Positions 18,345-26,762 of a stretch of 64,000 bases of DNA are shown in pieces; the first letter of the stretch is position 1, and each line of letters starts with the position of its first letter. The position numbers were made by a program, and so were the translations under genes. The notes beneath the pieces are model-generated. The model was not told the DNA's origin, ran no database searches, and saw nothing but the letters and a program-made list of their open reading frames with translations. The DNA is from Ruegeria sp. YS9 (GTDB lineage Bacteria > Pseudomonadota > Alphaproteobacteria > Rhodobacterales > Rhodobacteraceae): NCBI RefSeq assembly GCF_024628725.1, contig NZ_CP102410.1, forward strand, positions 248,001 to 312,000, read 5' to 3'.

Positions 18345-19123
18345 TGGCACACGTTCTGGGGCACCAAGAAAAAACACTGGCCGAAGCCGGTGACGGGCCG
18401 GACGGTCTGATCAGCCAGCTGGATCCCCGGATGCGTATCGTCATGGCGGTTGCTTTTGCTGTCGTGACCGTGGCGCTGTCATCCCTCGGCGCGCTTTGCG
18501 TGGCGCTGACAGTGTCGCTTTCGCTTCTGATAGTTTCCCGTCTGCCGTGGCGAAAGACGTTGAAGCGAATGGCCATGATGGATGGGTTCATCCTGTTCAT
18601 GCTGGTCCTGCTGCCCTTTTCCATGCCCGGAGCCCCGATGTTCACGCTTTGGGGATTCCCCGCAAGCTGGCAGGGTTTCTGGAAAGCGGTCGAGATTGCT
18701 TTGACCGCCAATGCCGTGATCCTGTCCCTGATGGTTTTGGTCGGCACGATGGAGCCAGTCACTCTGGGTCACGCCTTGCATCGTCTGCGGTGCCCGGAAA
18801 AGCTGGTTTACCTGCTGATGTTCACGATCCGGTATATCGAGGTGTTGCGGGAAGAATACCTGCGCTTGCGCGCCGCCATGAAGGTGCGCGGTTTTCGGCC
18901 AGCAACAAACTGGCACACATATCGCAGCTTTGGCTACCTTGTGGGCATGATGCTTGTGCGCGCGATCGAAAGATCGGAACGCATCCTGGCCGCGATGAAG
19001 TGCCGGGGGTTTTCCGGGCGTATGCCGTTGCTTCAGGAATTTGCCCTGACCCGCGCGGACATTGTGTTTGCGGCTGGTTTCAGCGGTCTCTGCCTGGGTC
19101 TGATCATTCTGGAATTCGCATGA
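18344..19123 (+). CDS. cbiQ: Cobalt ECF transporter T component CbiQ
   Basis: A 259-residue membrane coupling protein with about six helices. The two cytoplasmic coupling motifs of ECF T proteins are present as AMKVRGF and AMKCRGF (about residues 179-185 and 218-224); these dock onto the CbiO ATPase. The start overlaps the previous stop by one base (TGATG). Confidence 0.95.
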   Translation: MAHVLGHQEKTLAEAGDGPDGLISQLDPRMRIVMAVAFAVVTVALSSLGALCVALTVSLSLLIVSRLPWRKTLKRMAMMDGFILFMLVLLPFSMPGAPMFTLWGFPASWQGFWKAVEIALTANAVILSLMVLVGTMEPVTLGHALHRLRCPEKLVYLLMFTIRYIEVLREEYLRLRAAMKVRGFRPATNWHTYRSFGYLVGMMLVRAIERSERILAAMKCRGFSGRMPLLQEFALTRADIVFAAGFSGLCLGLIILEFA

Positions 19124-19770
19124 CACTGATCGCGCTAGAAGACATCTGTTTTTCCTACCCCGGCCAGCCACCCGTTCTGGACGGGGCCAGCCTGAGCCTG
19201 AATGCCGGGCAGCGCCTGTCTCTGACTGGTCCGAACGGTGCGGGAAAATCGACGCTCCTGCGCATCACGCTTGGGTTGCAGCGCCCGAGTTCTGGCACCG
19301 TCACCGTTTTTGGTCAGAAACGCGTGGAAGAGGCCGATTTCCACGAAGTGCGCCGCCGGGTGGGGCTTGTATTTCAGGATGCGGACGATCAGCTGTTCTG
19401 CCCGACCGTCGCCGAAGACATCGCCTTTGGGCCGCTCAATCTGGGCAAGACCCGTGACGAAGCGCTTGCCATTGTCGACAAAGTTCTGGGCGATCTGGAC
19501 CTGATACACCTGAAGAACCGCATCACACACAAATTGTCAGGCGGTGAAAAACGGCTGGTGACACTGGCGACGGTTCTGGCGATGGATCCCGAAGTGCTGT
19601 TGCTGGACGAACCGACGAATGCGCTGGATACGAAAAACGAAGCGCGCCTGCTGGAAATCCTGCGCGCGTTGCCACAGGCGATTCTGCTTGTCAGTCATTC
19701 GCCGGCGTTCCGCTTGGAATTGGCACCCGATGAACTGGATCTTCGCGACGGGAAGCCGGTGCCGGTCTGA
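19120..19770 (+). CDS. cbiO: Cobalt ECF transporter ATPase CbiO
   Basis: A 216-residue ABC ATPase: Walker A GPNGAGKSTLL, Q-loop VFQDADDQLF, signature LSGGEKRLVTLATVL, Walker B VLLLDEPTNALD, switch LLVSHSPAF. The DADDQLF stretch after the Q-loop is typical of ECF ATPases. It is shorter than many CbiO proteins because the C-terminal extension is missing. It overlaps cbiQ by four bases and ends the operon. Confidence 0.95.
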   Translation: MTLIALEDICFSYPGQPPVLDGASLSLNAGQRLSLTGPNGAGKSTLLRITLGLQRPSSGTVTVFGQKRVEEADFHEVRRRVGLVFQDADDQLFCPTVAEDIAFGPLNLGKTRDEALAIVDKVLGDLDLIHLKNRITHKLSGGEKRLVTLATVLAMDPEVLLLDEPTNALDTKNEARLLEILRALPQAILLVSHSPAFRLELAPDELDLRDGKPVPV

Positions 19771-19874
19771 ACTGTTCCCGCGATAACCGGACATGGTGGT
19801 TTCAGAAATGCAATCACACCGCCTGAGCCTGGCCATGAATCCGACAGCAAGCCCAGTGCGTCGTCAGGCCTCGG

Positions 19875-20087
19875 TTATGTGCGCTTACGGCTCATCAGCC
19901 CATATCTGACCGCCCATGCCCGAAAAGACCCGCGTTTGCGCCTGTCCTGTTTCACAGGTTGCCTGGATTGCGCACCGCCTTTGCGGTTGAATTCGAACAC
20001 GTCGATTATCCGCTCGGCACAGCCACAGGCTTCGCCCATGCCGACTTTGGCGAAATAGAATTTCTCGAAACGTTCCGGGTTTTGCAT
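19875..20087 (-). CDS. Small Cys-containing protein of unknown function
   Basis: A 70-residue protein beginning MQNPERFEKFYFAKVGMGEACGCAERIID. The start at 20087 has an excellent ribosome site (GGAGGTCAGCC), which argues that it is translated. Only a CxC pair in the first third and a very basic C-terminal half (QSRQPVKQDRRKRGSFRAW) stand out. It lies 76 bp downstream of the 332-residue gene on the same strand and could belong to that unit; it is convergent to the cobalt operon. I do not recognise a family. Confidence 0.5.
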   Translation of the reverse strand: MQNPERFEKFYFAKVGMGEACGCAERIIDVFEFNRKGGAQSRQPVKQDRRKRGSFRAWAVRYGLMSRKRT

Positions 20088-20163
20088 GGCTGACCTCCTG
20101 AATGCATTGAACCTCATGAAGGGTGCTCTGCCAAATCACTTTCCTGCATTTCAGGCAGCCGCG

Positions 20164-21162
20164 CTATGGCGCGGCGAACTCGTTTCCTGTCCAGACATTG
20201 TCCAGTTGATTGAAGACCGGTGAGGTGATGAGCATTTCAGCGGAATAAAGCAGTTGCAGCTCATCCGCAAACCGCGTGACGCCCGGCACAAGCCCGGTGA
20301 TATTGCGCCATTCAGCCCAGGTTCCGGGATTTGACAGGCTGGTCGGATTGCCGGGATCAGCGGGCTGGTGCCACCCGGCGGCGTTCAGCAGCGGCGTGAG
20401 CGCAAAGCGCGCATCATTGCTGTCGACCTCGGTACAGGCAGCGGCATCGCATTCCCAACTGGTCCAGTCCGCCGCCGCGATGGTTCCGGCGATCGGAGCG
20501 GCGGCGTCGATGACCCGAACCAATACCTCGAAACCGCCACCAGCAGTCGGGCGGCTGAGCGACAGGGGATCGGTTGCCACGGCGTGCAAAGCCGCAGTTG
20601 GCGCCAGGCTGAGTGTTCGGCCGATCAGAGCCAGCTGCGCAGAGCCGTCTGTTGCGGGAGCAGACCCCGCAGCAGGCAGTGTTCTGACAGGTGTCAAAAT
20701 CGGAACCGCGCCACCACGGATCGTGATTTCCTGCACCGCATTGTCAAAGGCCGGAACAAAGTCGCTGCGGATCGTATAGGTCAACGGGAAGCTGGGTTGT
20801 TGCGGCCCCGCAGGTCGGGCGCCATCACGGGTGACAAAGGACAGCGGTGGAACGGCACCGGGCTGTGGCAGCGAAATCTGCGGCCCCGCTATGCCCAGAG
20901 CGGCTGCGATCATGCGCGCGCGCTGTTCGGCCTCTCCATACTCGCTCAGCAGATTTATGTAGCCGCCGATCTCGGTGATATTGCGCGGCGCAGGGATGCG
21001 GGATGGGGCAATGTCGCCTGCGATGGCAAGCCTGTGGGCAATCACCTCTCGGGCGCGCTGTATCGCCGGAGAATTGGTGGTTTCGAGAATATTGATGATC
21101 GCCTCGGCAAGGCTTTCATCGATGCCGGGTTCGGCGGTTGCATTCGTGCTGGTGTCACTCAT
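20164..21162 (-). CDS. Uncharacterised 332-residue protein coupled to the 1237-residue gene
   Basis: No signal peptide or membrane segment. The first 100 residues are helical and charged (IDESLAEAIINILETTNSPAIQ...), followed by a proline/alanine-rich linker. The rest, about 130-332, is probably beta-rich (LTYTIRSDFVPAFDNAVQEI, FEVLVRVIDAAAPIAG) and holds a cysteine pair in ECDAAACTEVD. The start overlaps the end of the 1237-residue gene by 8 bp, so the two proteins are made together and may form a complex. I do not recognise the family. Confidence 0.7.
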   Translation of the reverse strand: MSDTSTNATAEPGIDESLAEAIINILETTNSPAIQRAREVIAHRLAIAGDIAPSRIPAPRNITEIGGYINLLSEYGEAEQRARMIAAALGIAGPQISLPQPGAVPPLSFVTRDGARPAGPQQPSFPLTYTIRSDFVPAFDNAVQEITIRGGAVPILTPVRTLPAAGSAPATDGSAQLALIGRTLSLAPTAALHAVATDPLSLSRPTAGGGFEVLVRVIDAAAPIAGTIAAADWTSWECDAAACTEVDSNDARFALTPLLNAAGWHQPADPGNPTSLSNPGTWAEWRNITGLVPGVTRFADELQLLYSAEMLITSPVFNQLDNVWTGNEFAAP

Positions 21163-24100
21163 CGTCGTCCTCCGCAGGGGCGCTCAGGCCATTGAGGAAA
21201 TCCAGAACGGATTGGCTGCCGGCCTTGGTTGCGCTGCCGTCATCCGCATCCGTATTGGCTTTGGTAAAGGCCCCGAAAAGCTTGGCCAGAAGCAACGTGT
21301 TGGAGGGATTGGCCAGAGCGGCGGCACCGCCGGGGAAATCCTTGAACAGGTTTTGCGTGAAGGCCGCCCGGTTGCCATCCGGTTGCCCGCCGATCAGCGC
21401 AGAAACACCCGAGGCGTTCTTGGCGATATCCTCAAACCCCTTGATCTTTGCGGCATTGTCGGCAGCTGACTTTTTCTTTTCGGCAGCTTGTTTTTTGGCT
21501 TCTTCCTCTTTGCGGGCCGCGGCGATCTCCTGGCCCTTGCCGGCAAGCTCAGTGGCCTTGCCGACAAGCTCTTTGGTCAGATCCGTCGCCGTGTCTATGG
21601 CCTTGTCCCGACCGGCGGCGACCGATTGCGTTTCAAGGGCCAGTTGCGCCTGCAACTCTTTCAGTCCCGTCAGATCGGTTCCCGCCCGTGCAAGATCAGG
21701 CGCGGCCTTGAGGATCTCGGCCAGTTGCGAAGTGGGCACGGCCTGGCCTGTGCCGATGTCGCCCCCTGCGATGGTAAGCGTGTTCGAAGGTTGATTGGCC
21801 GGCAGGTCCGATGGCGCACGGGTGCCAAAGATTGCATCACTGTCCGCGGGCAGGACCGGCGTGTCACCAACCGGGGGTGGCGTCGGGCTGTCCTGCCAGT
21901 TCCAGAAGCGGCGATGGTCGATCATCTCGCAGGAATTGCAGCGGCCCAGAACGGCCTCGCCCAACAGCCCCCGGGTCGGCAGCGAGATCGTGCGGCGCGG
22001 TGGCCGGAAGTCTTCCCGATGGAAGGCCAGCAGACTGTCCTGAATGTCGCCGGTCCGCATCTCCATTCTGTCGGCCAGATCGGGCGGGATCGAGAAGGGC
22101 ATGATCATCGCGTTGCCATAGAACCCCAGCACCTTGTTCTGGACCGTGCTGAGCAGCGATATTTCGCTTGAGGCGTCATCCAACCCGCCATCCGGCACGC
22201 CAATCGTGAAACGTTCCAGCAGGATGGCCCGTTCTTCATCCGTCATACTGGCCCAGATCACGCGAGAATAGCGAACGGTGTCGGCCACGATATGCTGATA
22301 CATTTCTTCGATCCGCCGCAGATCACGACGCGACAGCACGTCCGGCACTTCCTGTACGGAATAGGGCAGGGTTGCAGGCAATGCCTGGAATGTGTTGTCG
22401 TCAACGATGGTCTGTGCGTCTTCGTTCATGCGCGCTTCGAACTCGCTGATCATCGGCGCGCCGACCAGATCGTCGAAATCCGAGCCTGAAATCGTCGTGT
22501 GAAGGCTCCGGTTGATGTTGCGCGTGGCGCGATCCAGATCATCGGCATCTTCCAGGTTCGAGATATGTTCCCAAATGTTGAAGATGTTGATCGGGTCGGG
22601 GCCGGTATAGAATGAATAGGCAAAAGAGCCCGTCCGCCTGCGCAACTCGACGCGGGCGATGTCCGAACGTTCGACCGAGCGGGGCAAAGCCACGGATCCG
22701 GTATAAGTCCGCCGTTTCGTTGGATCACGGCGCGCGTCAGCCAGCCGAACCAGAAGGTTTTCACGTGTCTCGGCAGGCAAGTCATGCAGGTTGTCGATAT
22801 CGATCGGCGATCCGGTCAGGGGCACTGGCCCAACGCGGTCGCCATCCTGCGTGAAGATCACCGCGGATATATCATCATTGGGCATGAAAGTGCCCTGAGC
22901 CTCGAAGCTGACGATGTCCTGAGCGACACCCGGAGCATTTTGCGGTGTCGCGTCCTTGTCCGCATAAAACTCTTCCAGCAGTTTGAGCGCGGTGCGGAAC
23001 CTGCGACGGTTTCGGAACACCCGGCGGAAAACGTCTGCGTGGCGCAGGATCACTTTGTATCGATGCAGCAATCCTGACCGGTTGACATTGCCCGGCAGTT
23101 GATCGCCTTGCCCCAGGCGGCGAAAGCGGATGAGCTGCATGGGAACGAAGACCACCAATTGCACCCCTTCGATCCGCGTTTCCAGGGAAAAGTCGCGCAG
23201 AACTTCGAACCATTGCATCGTCATTGCATGACAGTGGTTGCGGTTGGCCACGAATTTTGTTGTCGCCGTCCGCCGATCACTTGCCGTGGCTGTGCGAACG
23301 CTGGTTCGGGCCGAACTTCGCTTGACCGAAGCGGCCCGTTCCAGCGCGGCCGAGAATGTCTCGTGCGTGTCGGACAGAAAATCGCGTGACGTGTTCTGCG
23401 TGTTGGACGAACTGCCTGACGAGTTGGAACTGGAACGCGCGCCGCTGAAACCGACCCCGCCCACTATGGCCCCGATGCCGCCGAACAAACCGCCACCAAT
23501 GCCACCAGCCCCCCCGAAGCTTTTTGTGAACGCCTTGGTCGAGAAGGAGGACGTACCGCGGATCACTTCATCGAGCGCGGTTTCAAACGTACTGTTGAAG
23601 GAAGTGTCGCGTGCTTCTTCGAATTCCTGTTGTTCCTCGAAGGTCAGGCTTTCGCGTTCGCGCACGGTCAGGGTTTCGCGCTGTTCCGAAACGACGATCC
23701 GCTGTTCCTCGCCCGGGGCAAGCGGCAGGGAATAGACCAGACGCCCCAATGACATTCCGGCGTGAACGGCGGTCGAGCGCATCTTGGCGATATAGCCGAG
23801 CGCAAGGCTGGAGGCCTTTGGCACATCCTGCGGGCGCTGCTCAAGATCTTCGAAGAAATCCTCTACATCAATGGGCTCGTCGATTGGAATCCGGTCGCGA
23901 AAATCCCAGTCTCCGCCGTCATTGTTGAAAGCGTTCAAAAGTGTTTCGGCAGAAAGATTGGCCTGCGCAAATGTGCTGCCCGGGATTGTCGTGACAAAGC
24001 GATTGCCGCCAACGGGGCGGGTACGAACGATGTTTTTCGGCCCGACAAGCGGGTCGATCAGCCGATAGAGAACCGAATAACGCCGCCGGGAAACCGTGCC

Positions 24101-24868
24101 TCCTTCGGTTCGGTATTCCGAAGCGCAGTCACCTTCGCCCAGTACGATAGGGGCCTGCGTGCCGGTGAAGTCGGATATGTTTTCTTCCGCATCCTCGGGG
24201 TCTACCGGCAGAATATCGGCCAGCTCACCCAGGATCGAGCGCTGCAAAGGGAGGACAGTGCGATCCAGCACCACGAGACCAAGTTCGCCATCCAATGCGT
24301 CAATGCGCGGCACTGCTTCGGTCAGAGTGGTGTTCTGCCCGCGGATCCGCAATCTCAGGCCGTTTTGCGGCAGCCGCAGATTGGGCAGATCAAGGGAAAA
24401 CAGGCCCCGCGCATCCGTAACGGCGGCTTTTACAGCCCAGGAAAAATCCGCGTTGTCGATACCTTCATTGGCGGTAAAGGTGGGGCGCAGCGCTTCGACG
24501 ATTACCCGCTCGGCGGGGGTGCCGTCGGGATTGATCAGTTCTCCGCGCAGTTTCGGGGCAAGGGTTGGGACGACAGCGCCCAGAAATCCGTCGGCCAGAT
24601 CCTTGCGAATGGTTTCAAGCTGTCGAAAGACTGCACCGGTGGCCTGTACGCGCTGATCGACCAGATCGTTGATTACTTCGGCGGACAGGTCGATACCGAC
24701 ACCACGGCGCAACGCCTTGAGTTTCTCGGCTTCGACGCGCCTGAGATCGTCAATGCTGTCAGCAGTAAAACCGGCCGATCCTGATAGTTCCGCCGAGATC
24801 GTGGGATTTGGTCGAGAGGATGGAAGGGACAGCGTAATGCGCGGGGGCTCACTGCTGGAGTCGGACAT
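21155..24868 (-). CDS. Uncharacterised 1237-residue multidomain protein
   Basis: The start at 24868 follows GAGGTGA. A helical N-terminus leads to a carboxypeptidase-regulatory-like beta domain (about 106-200: LRGELINPDGTPAERVIVEA ... TDARGLFSLDL). After a mixed region comes SLGRLVYSLPLAPGEEQRIV (372-391), an acidic coiled stretch (400-420), a glycine-rich segment of about 25 residues (451-474) and a Ser-rich linker. NRNHCHAMTMQWFEVLRDF (542-560) carries the only His/Cys cluster in that part. Near the end, an Ala/Lys/Glu helix (KEEEAKKQAAEKKK) suggests a coiled coil. No signal peptide is seen. The glycine-rich segment could be a linker or a membrane-active stretch. It is co-transcribed with the 332-residue gene. 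I cannot name a function. Confidence 0.85.
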   Translation of the reverse strand: MSDSSSEPPRITLSLPSSRPNPTISAELSGSAGFTADSIDDLRRVEAEKLKALRRGVGIDLSAEVINDLVDQRVQATGAVFRQLETIRKDLADGFLGAVVPTLAPKLRGELINPDGTPAERVIVEALRPTFTANEGIDNADFSWAVKAAVTDARGLFSLDLPNLRLPQNGLRLRIRGQNTTLTEAVPRIDALDGELGLVVLDRTVLPLQRSILGELADILPVDPEDAEENISDFTGTQAPIVLGEGDCASEYRTEGGTVSRRRYSVLYRLIDPLVGPKNIVRTRPVGGNRFVTTIPGSTFAQANLSAETLLNAFNNDGGDWDFRDRIPIDEPIDVEDFFEDLEQRPQDVPKASSLALGYIAKMRSTAVHAGMSLGRLVYSLPLAPGEEQRIVVSEQRETLTVRERESLTFEEQQEFEEARDTSFNSTFETALDEVIRGTSSFSTKAFTKSFGGAGGIGGGLFGGIGAIVGGVGFSGARSSSNSSGSSSNTQNTSRDFLSDTHETFSAALERAASVKRSSARTSVRTATASDRRTATTKFVANRNHCHAMTMQWFEVLRDFSLETRIEGVQLVVFVPMQLIRFRRLGQGDQLPGNVNRSGLLHRYKVILRHADVFRRVFRNRRRFRTALKLLEEFYADKDATPQNAPGVAQDIVSFEAQGTFMPNDDISAVIFTQDGDRVGPVPLTGSPIDIDNLHDLPAETRENLLVRLADARRDPTKRRTYTGSVALPRSVERSDIARVELRRRTGSFAYSFYTGPDPINIFNIWEHISNLEDADDLDRATRNINRSLHTTISGSDFDDLVGAPMISEFEARMNEDAQTIVDDNTFQALPATLPYSVQEVPDVLSRRDLRRIEEMYQHIVADTVRYSRVIWASMTDEERAILLERFTIGVPDGGLDDASSEISLLSTVQNKVLGFYGNAMIMPFSIPPDLADRMEMRTGDIQDSLLAFHREDFRPPRRTISLPTRGLLGEAVLGRCNSCEMIDHRRFWNWQDSPTPPPVGDTPVLPADSDAIFGTRAPSDLPANQPSNTLTIAGGDIGTGQAVPTSQLAEILKAAPDLARAGTDLTGLKELQAQLALETQSVAAGRDKAIDTATDLTKELVGKATELAGKGQEIAAARKEEEAKKQAAEKKKSAADNAAKIKGFEDIAKNASGVSALIGGQPDGNRAAFTQNLFKDFPGGAAALANPSNTLLLAKLFGAFTKANTDADDGSATKAGSQSVLDFLNGLSAPAEDDDE

Positions 24869-24963
24869 GAAGTCACCTCGTTGGAAAGCGCTGCAAGAAA
24901 CTGGGTGCCAGGAAAAAACAAATCTTGAAAGTTGACCCAACGTAACATGTTTCAGGGATTCGC

Positions 24964-25003
24964 AAAAGAAACGCGCGGGCCCGCCTTTTCCGCGACGCGT
25001 TTC
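24964..25003 (-). terminator. Intrinsic terminator after the DUF2520 gene
   Basis: On the minus strand GAAACGCG (25003-24996) pairs with CGCGTTTC (24975-24968), and four T residues follow. It lies about 45 bp past the DUF2520 stop and separates that unit from the 1237-residue gene. Confidence 0.65.
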
Positions 25004-25045
25004 GAGCGCAGGTTCCAAAGTGCTTTCCAGCAATGGACCTGGCGA

Positions 25046-25891
25046 TTACTTCGTGAAGCCTGTTGCCTTCAGTTTCTGCGCCAGCAGGCTCATTTGCCTG
25101 TAGATTTCACCTGCGTCGCGGTGCCACGCCGCTACATCCGCGCCCTGCTGGGCAACGACTTTTTCGTCCCCTCTTGCCGCTGGACCGGTCAGGGCAGCTT
25201 GCGGGCCAAGAAGGTTGACGTTTTCGACTGTGCTACTCAACAAACCAGCGTTGAGCTTGCGGGCAGTTTCGTCCGGCACGCCCGCCTTGGCCCACGCCTC
25301 GCGGGCGATGGCCTGCAAGACAACGGCGAAGTTGTTCGAAATCACCGCGGCCGCATGATACAGGCTTTTGCTTTCAGACCGGATGGGAAAACAGGTGGCT
25401 CCCAATCCTTCCAGAAGCGGCTGAATGAACGCTGTGGCGTCTTCGTCGCCTTCCAACCCGCACAACGCCTGTTTGAATTGCGCGGCAGCGGCCTGTGGAT
25501 CGGCGAAGGACAGGACGGGGTGAACGCTGGCCAGAGACCACGAGAGGCCGCGCAACGGCGCCAGTTGATCGGCAGGAAAATAGCCGCTGCAATGGAACGC
25601 CACTGAACGCATCCCGGTTGTTTCCTGGTTCTCGAAGGCCTCTTTCAATTCGTGGGCCACCGCAGAGATTTGCGTGTCGGGCACTGATATGATCCACAGG
25701 TCAGCGGGTCGCAAATCGGCATAGCTTGCTGCAACGCGCCCGGTTCTGGATAATCGGGCGGCTTCATTTGCCGACTGAAAGGATGTGCTCAGAACATCCT
25801 GGATACGGCAGCCATCAGTGCCATCCAGAAGGCGGATCAGCGTTTTGCCGACCCGCCCGGCACCGACAACGTTTATTTTGATTTCAGTCAT
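25046..25891 (-). CDS. Rossmann-like/DUF2520 NADP-dependent protein
   Basis: A 281-residue cytoplasmic protein with an N-terminal Rossmann motif (INVVGAGRVGKTLIRLL, residues 5-21) and ISVPDTQISAVAHEL, followed by a helical DUF2520 domain (YHAAAVISNNFAVVLQAIAREA). Such proteins resemble ketopantoate reductase and 6-phosphogluconate dehydrogenase in layout, but their substrate is generally unknown. It starts 22 bp after the luxR-type gene and is probably co-transcribed with it. The start at 25891 was chosen over a longer basic leader. Confidence 0.85.
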   Translation of the reverse strand: MTEIKINVVGAGRVGKTLIRLLDGTDGCRIQDVLSTSFQSANEAARLSRTGRVAASYADLRPADLWIISVPDTQISAVAHELKEAFENQETTGMRSVAFHCSGYFPADQLAPLRGLSWSLASVHPVLSFADPQAAAAQFKQALCGLEGDEDATAFIQPLLEGLGATCFPIRSESKSLYHAAAVISNNFAVVLQAIAREAWAKAGVPDETARKLNAGLLSSTVENVNLLGPQAALTGPAARGDEKVVAQQGADVAAWHRDAGEIYRQMSLLAQKLKATGFTK

Positions 25892-25913
25892 CCGGGCTCT
25901 CTGTTCTTTTCGT

Positions 25914-26543
25914 CTAGTCCGCGCCACGATGGGACGAATAGAAAAACGCAATGGCTTGTGTTCTGTTTTTGACGTTCAGCTTCTCATAGATATTTGACAG
26001 GTGAAACTTGACCGTGTTGGTGGATATCTGAAGTTCCCTGGACAGTTCCCGGTTCGACATCCCCTGCGCCAAGGCCTCCAGAATGGCGCGTTCCTTGCGC
26101 GACAGGCTTTGAATCGGATCCTGTTTCATTTTCCGGACGTCGATGAACGGAAACACCATCTTACCTGCTGCCACTTCGGCACAGGTCTCAAGAAGCACGT
26201 CAACCTCGCCCGAGCGGGCAGCAAATCCAGCGGCACCCGCCTGCATGGCCAATCGCGGGACATCTCCGGAGGCATCGCCATAGATGACAAAGCGCGGTGC
26301 ATCGGCCTGATCGCGCAACACTTCGATCAATTTGGCGGCGCCCAGGGCCGAAAGCGTCCAGTCCACGACGCCGACCTGAACAGGTATCCGCATCACCGTT
26401 CCCAGAAATCCTTCTGCCGTCGCCGACGTGGCAACCAGAGAGAATCGCGGATCACGTTCGAATATCTCCGACATGGCAGACAGAACCAGCGGATTGCTGT
26501 CAGCAAGCATGACGTCGATGGGTTTGCCCGATGTTTCAACCAT
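25914..26543 (-). CDS. NarL/LuxR-type response regulator
   Basis: A 209-residue two-domain protein. The receiver half has the acidic residue in MLADSNP and the likely phosphorylation site in GVVDWTLSA, although the terminal lysine region is degenerate (RFVIYGDASG), so phosphorylation is not certain. The C-terminal LuxR helix-turn-helix is clear: LSRKERAILEALAQGMSNRELSRELQISTNTVKFHLSNIYEKLNVKNRTQAI. It is divergent from the serine-cycle operon and may control it. No histidine kinase gene is in the window. Confidence 0.88.
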   Translation of the reverse strand: MVETSGKPIDVMLADSNPLVLSAMSEIFERDPRFSLVATSATAEGFLGTVMRIPVQVGVVDWTLSALGAAKLIEVLRDQADAPRFVIYGDASGDVPRLAMQAGAAGFAARSGEVDVLLETCAEVAAGKMVFPFIDVRKMKQDPIQSLSRKERAILEALAQGMSNRELSRELQISTNTVKFHLSNIYEKLNVKNRTQAIAFFYSSHRGAD

Positions 26544-26596
26544 ATGATTTTGCCCTGACTTTCTAAAAAACCACCCAAAAGAATGGGGGTGTTTTC

Positions 26597-26620
26597 GGTA
26601 TACCTTGGTATTTTTACCAA
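26597..26620. promoter_or_regulatory. Operator-like palindromes before the serine-cycle operon
   Basis: GGTATACC (26597-26604) is followed at once by TTGGTA-TTTT-TACCAA (26605-26620), a perfect 6-bp inverted repeat. They lie between the divergent luxR-type gene and the aminotransferase gene, 140-165 bp before the latter's start. They are candidate sites for that regulator or an unlinked one. Confidence 0.5.
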
Positions 26621-26762
26621 TACGGGTGGGTAGAACCCCATACTTTTAGACATCCAAAAGCAGTAGTAAGTTACGTTGCGCCGTTGGGCAAGCTCGCGTT
26701 TTCTGGTCGACATCTTAACACATCAGGCCGCAATGCCCGGCCAACAGCCGAGGATGCAAGCC

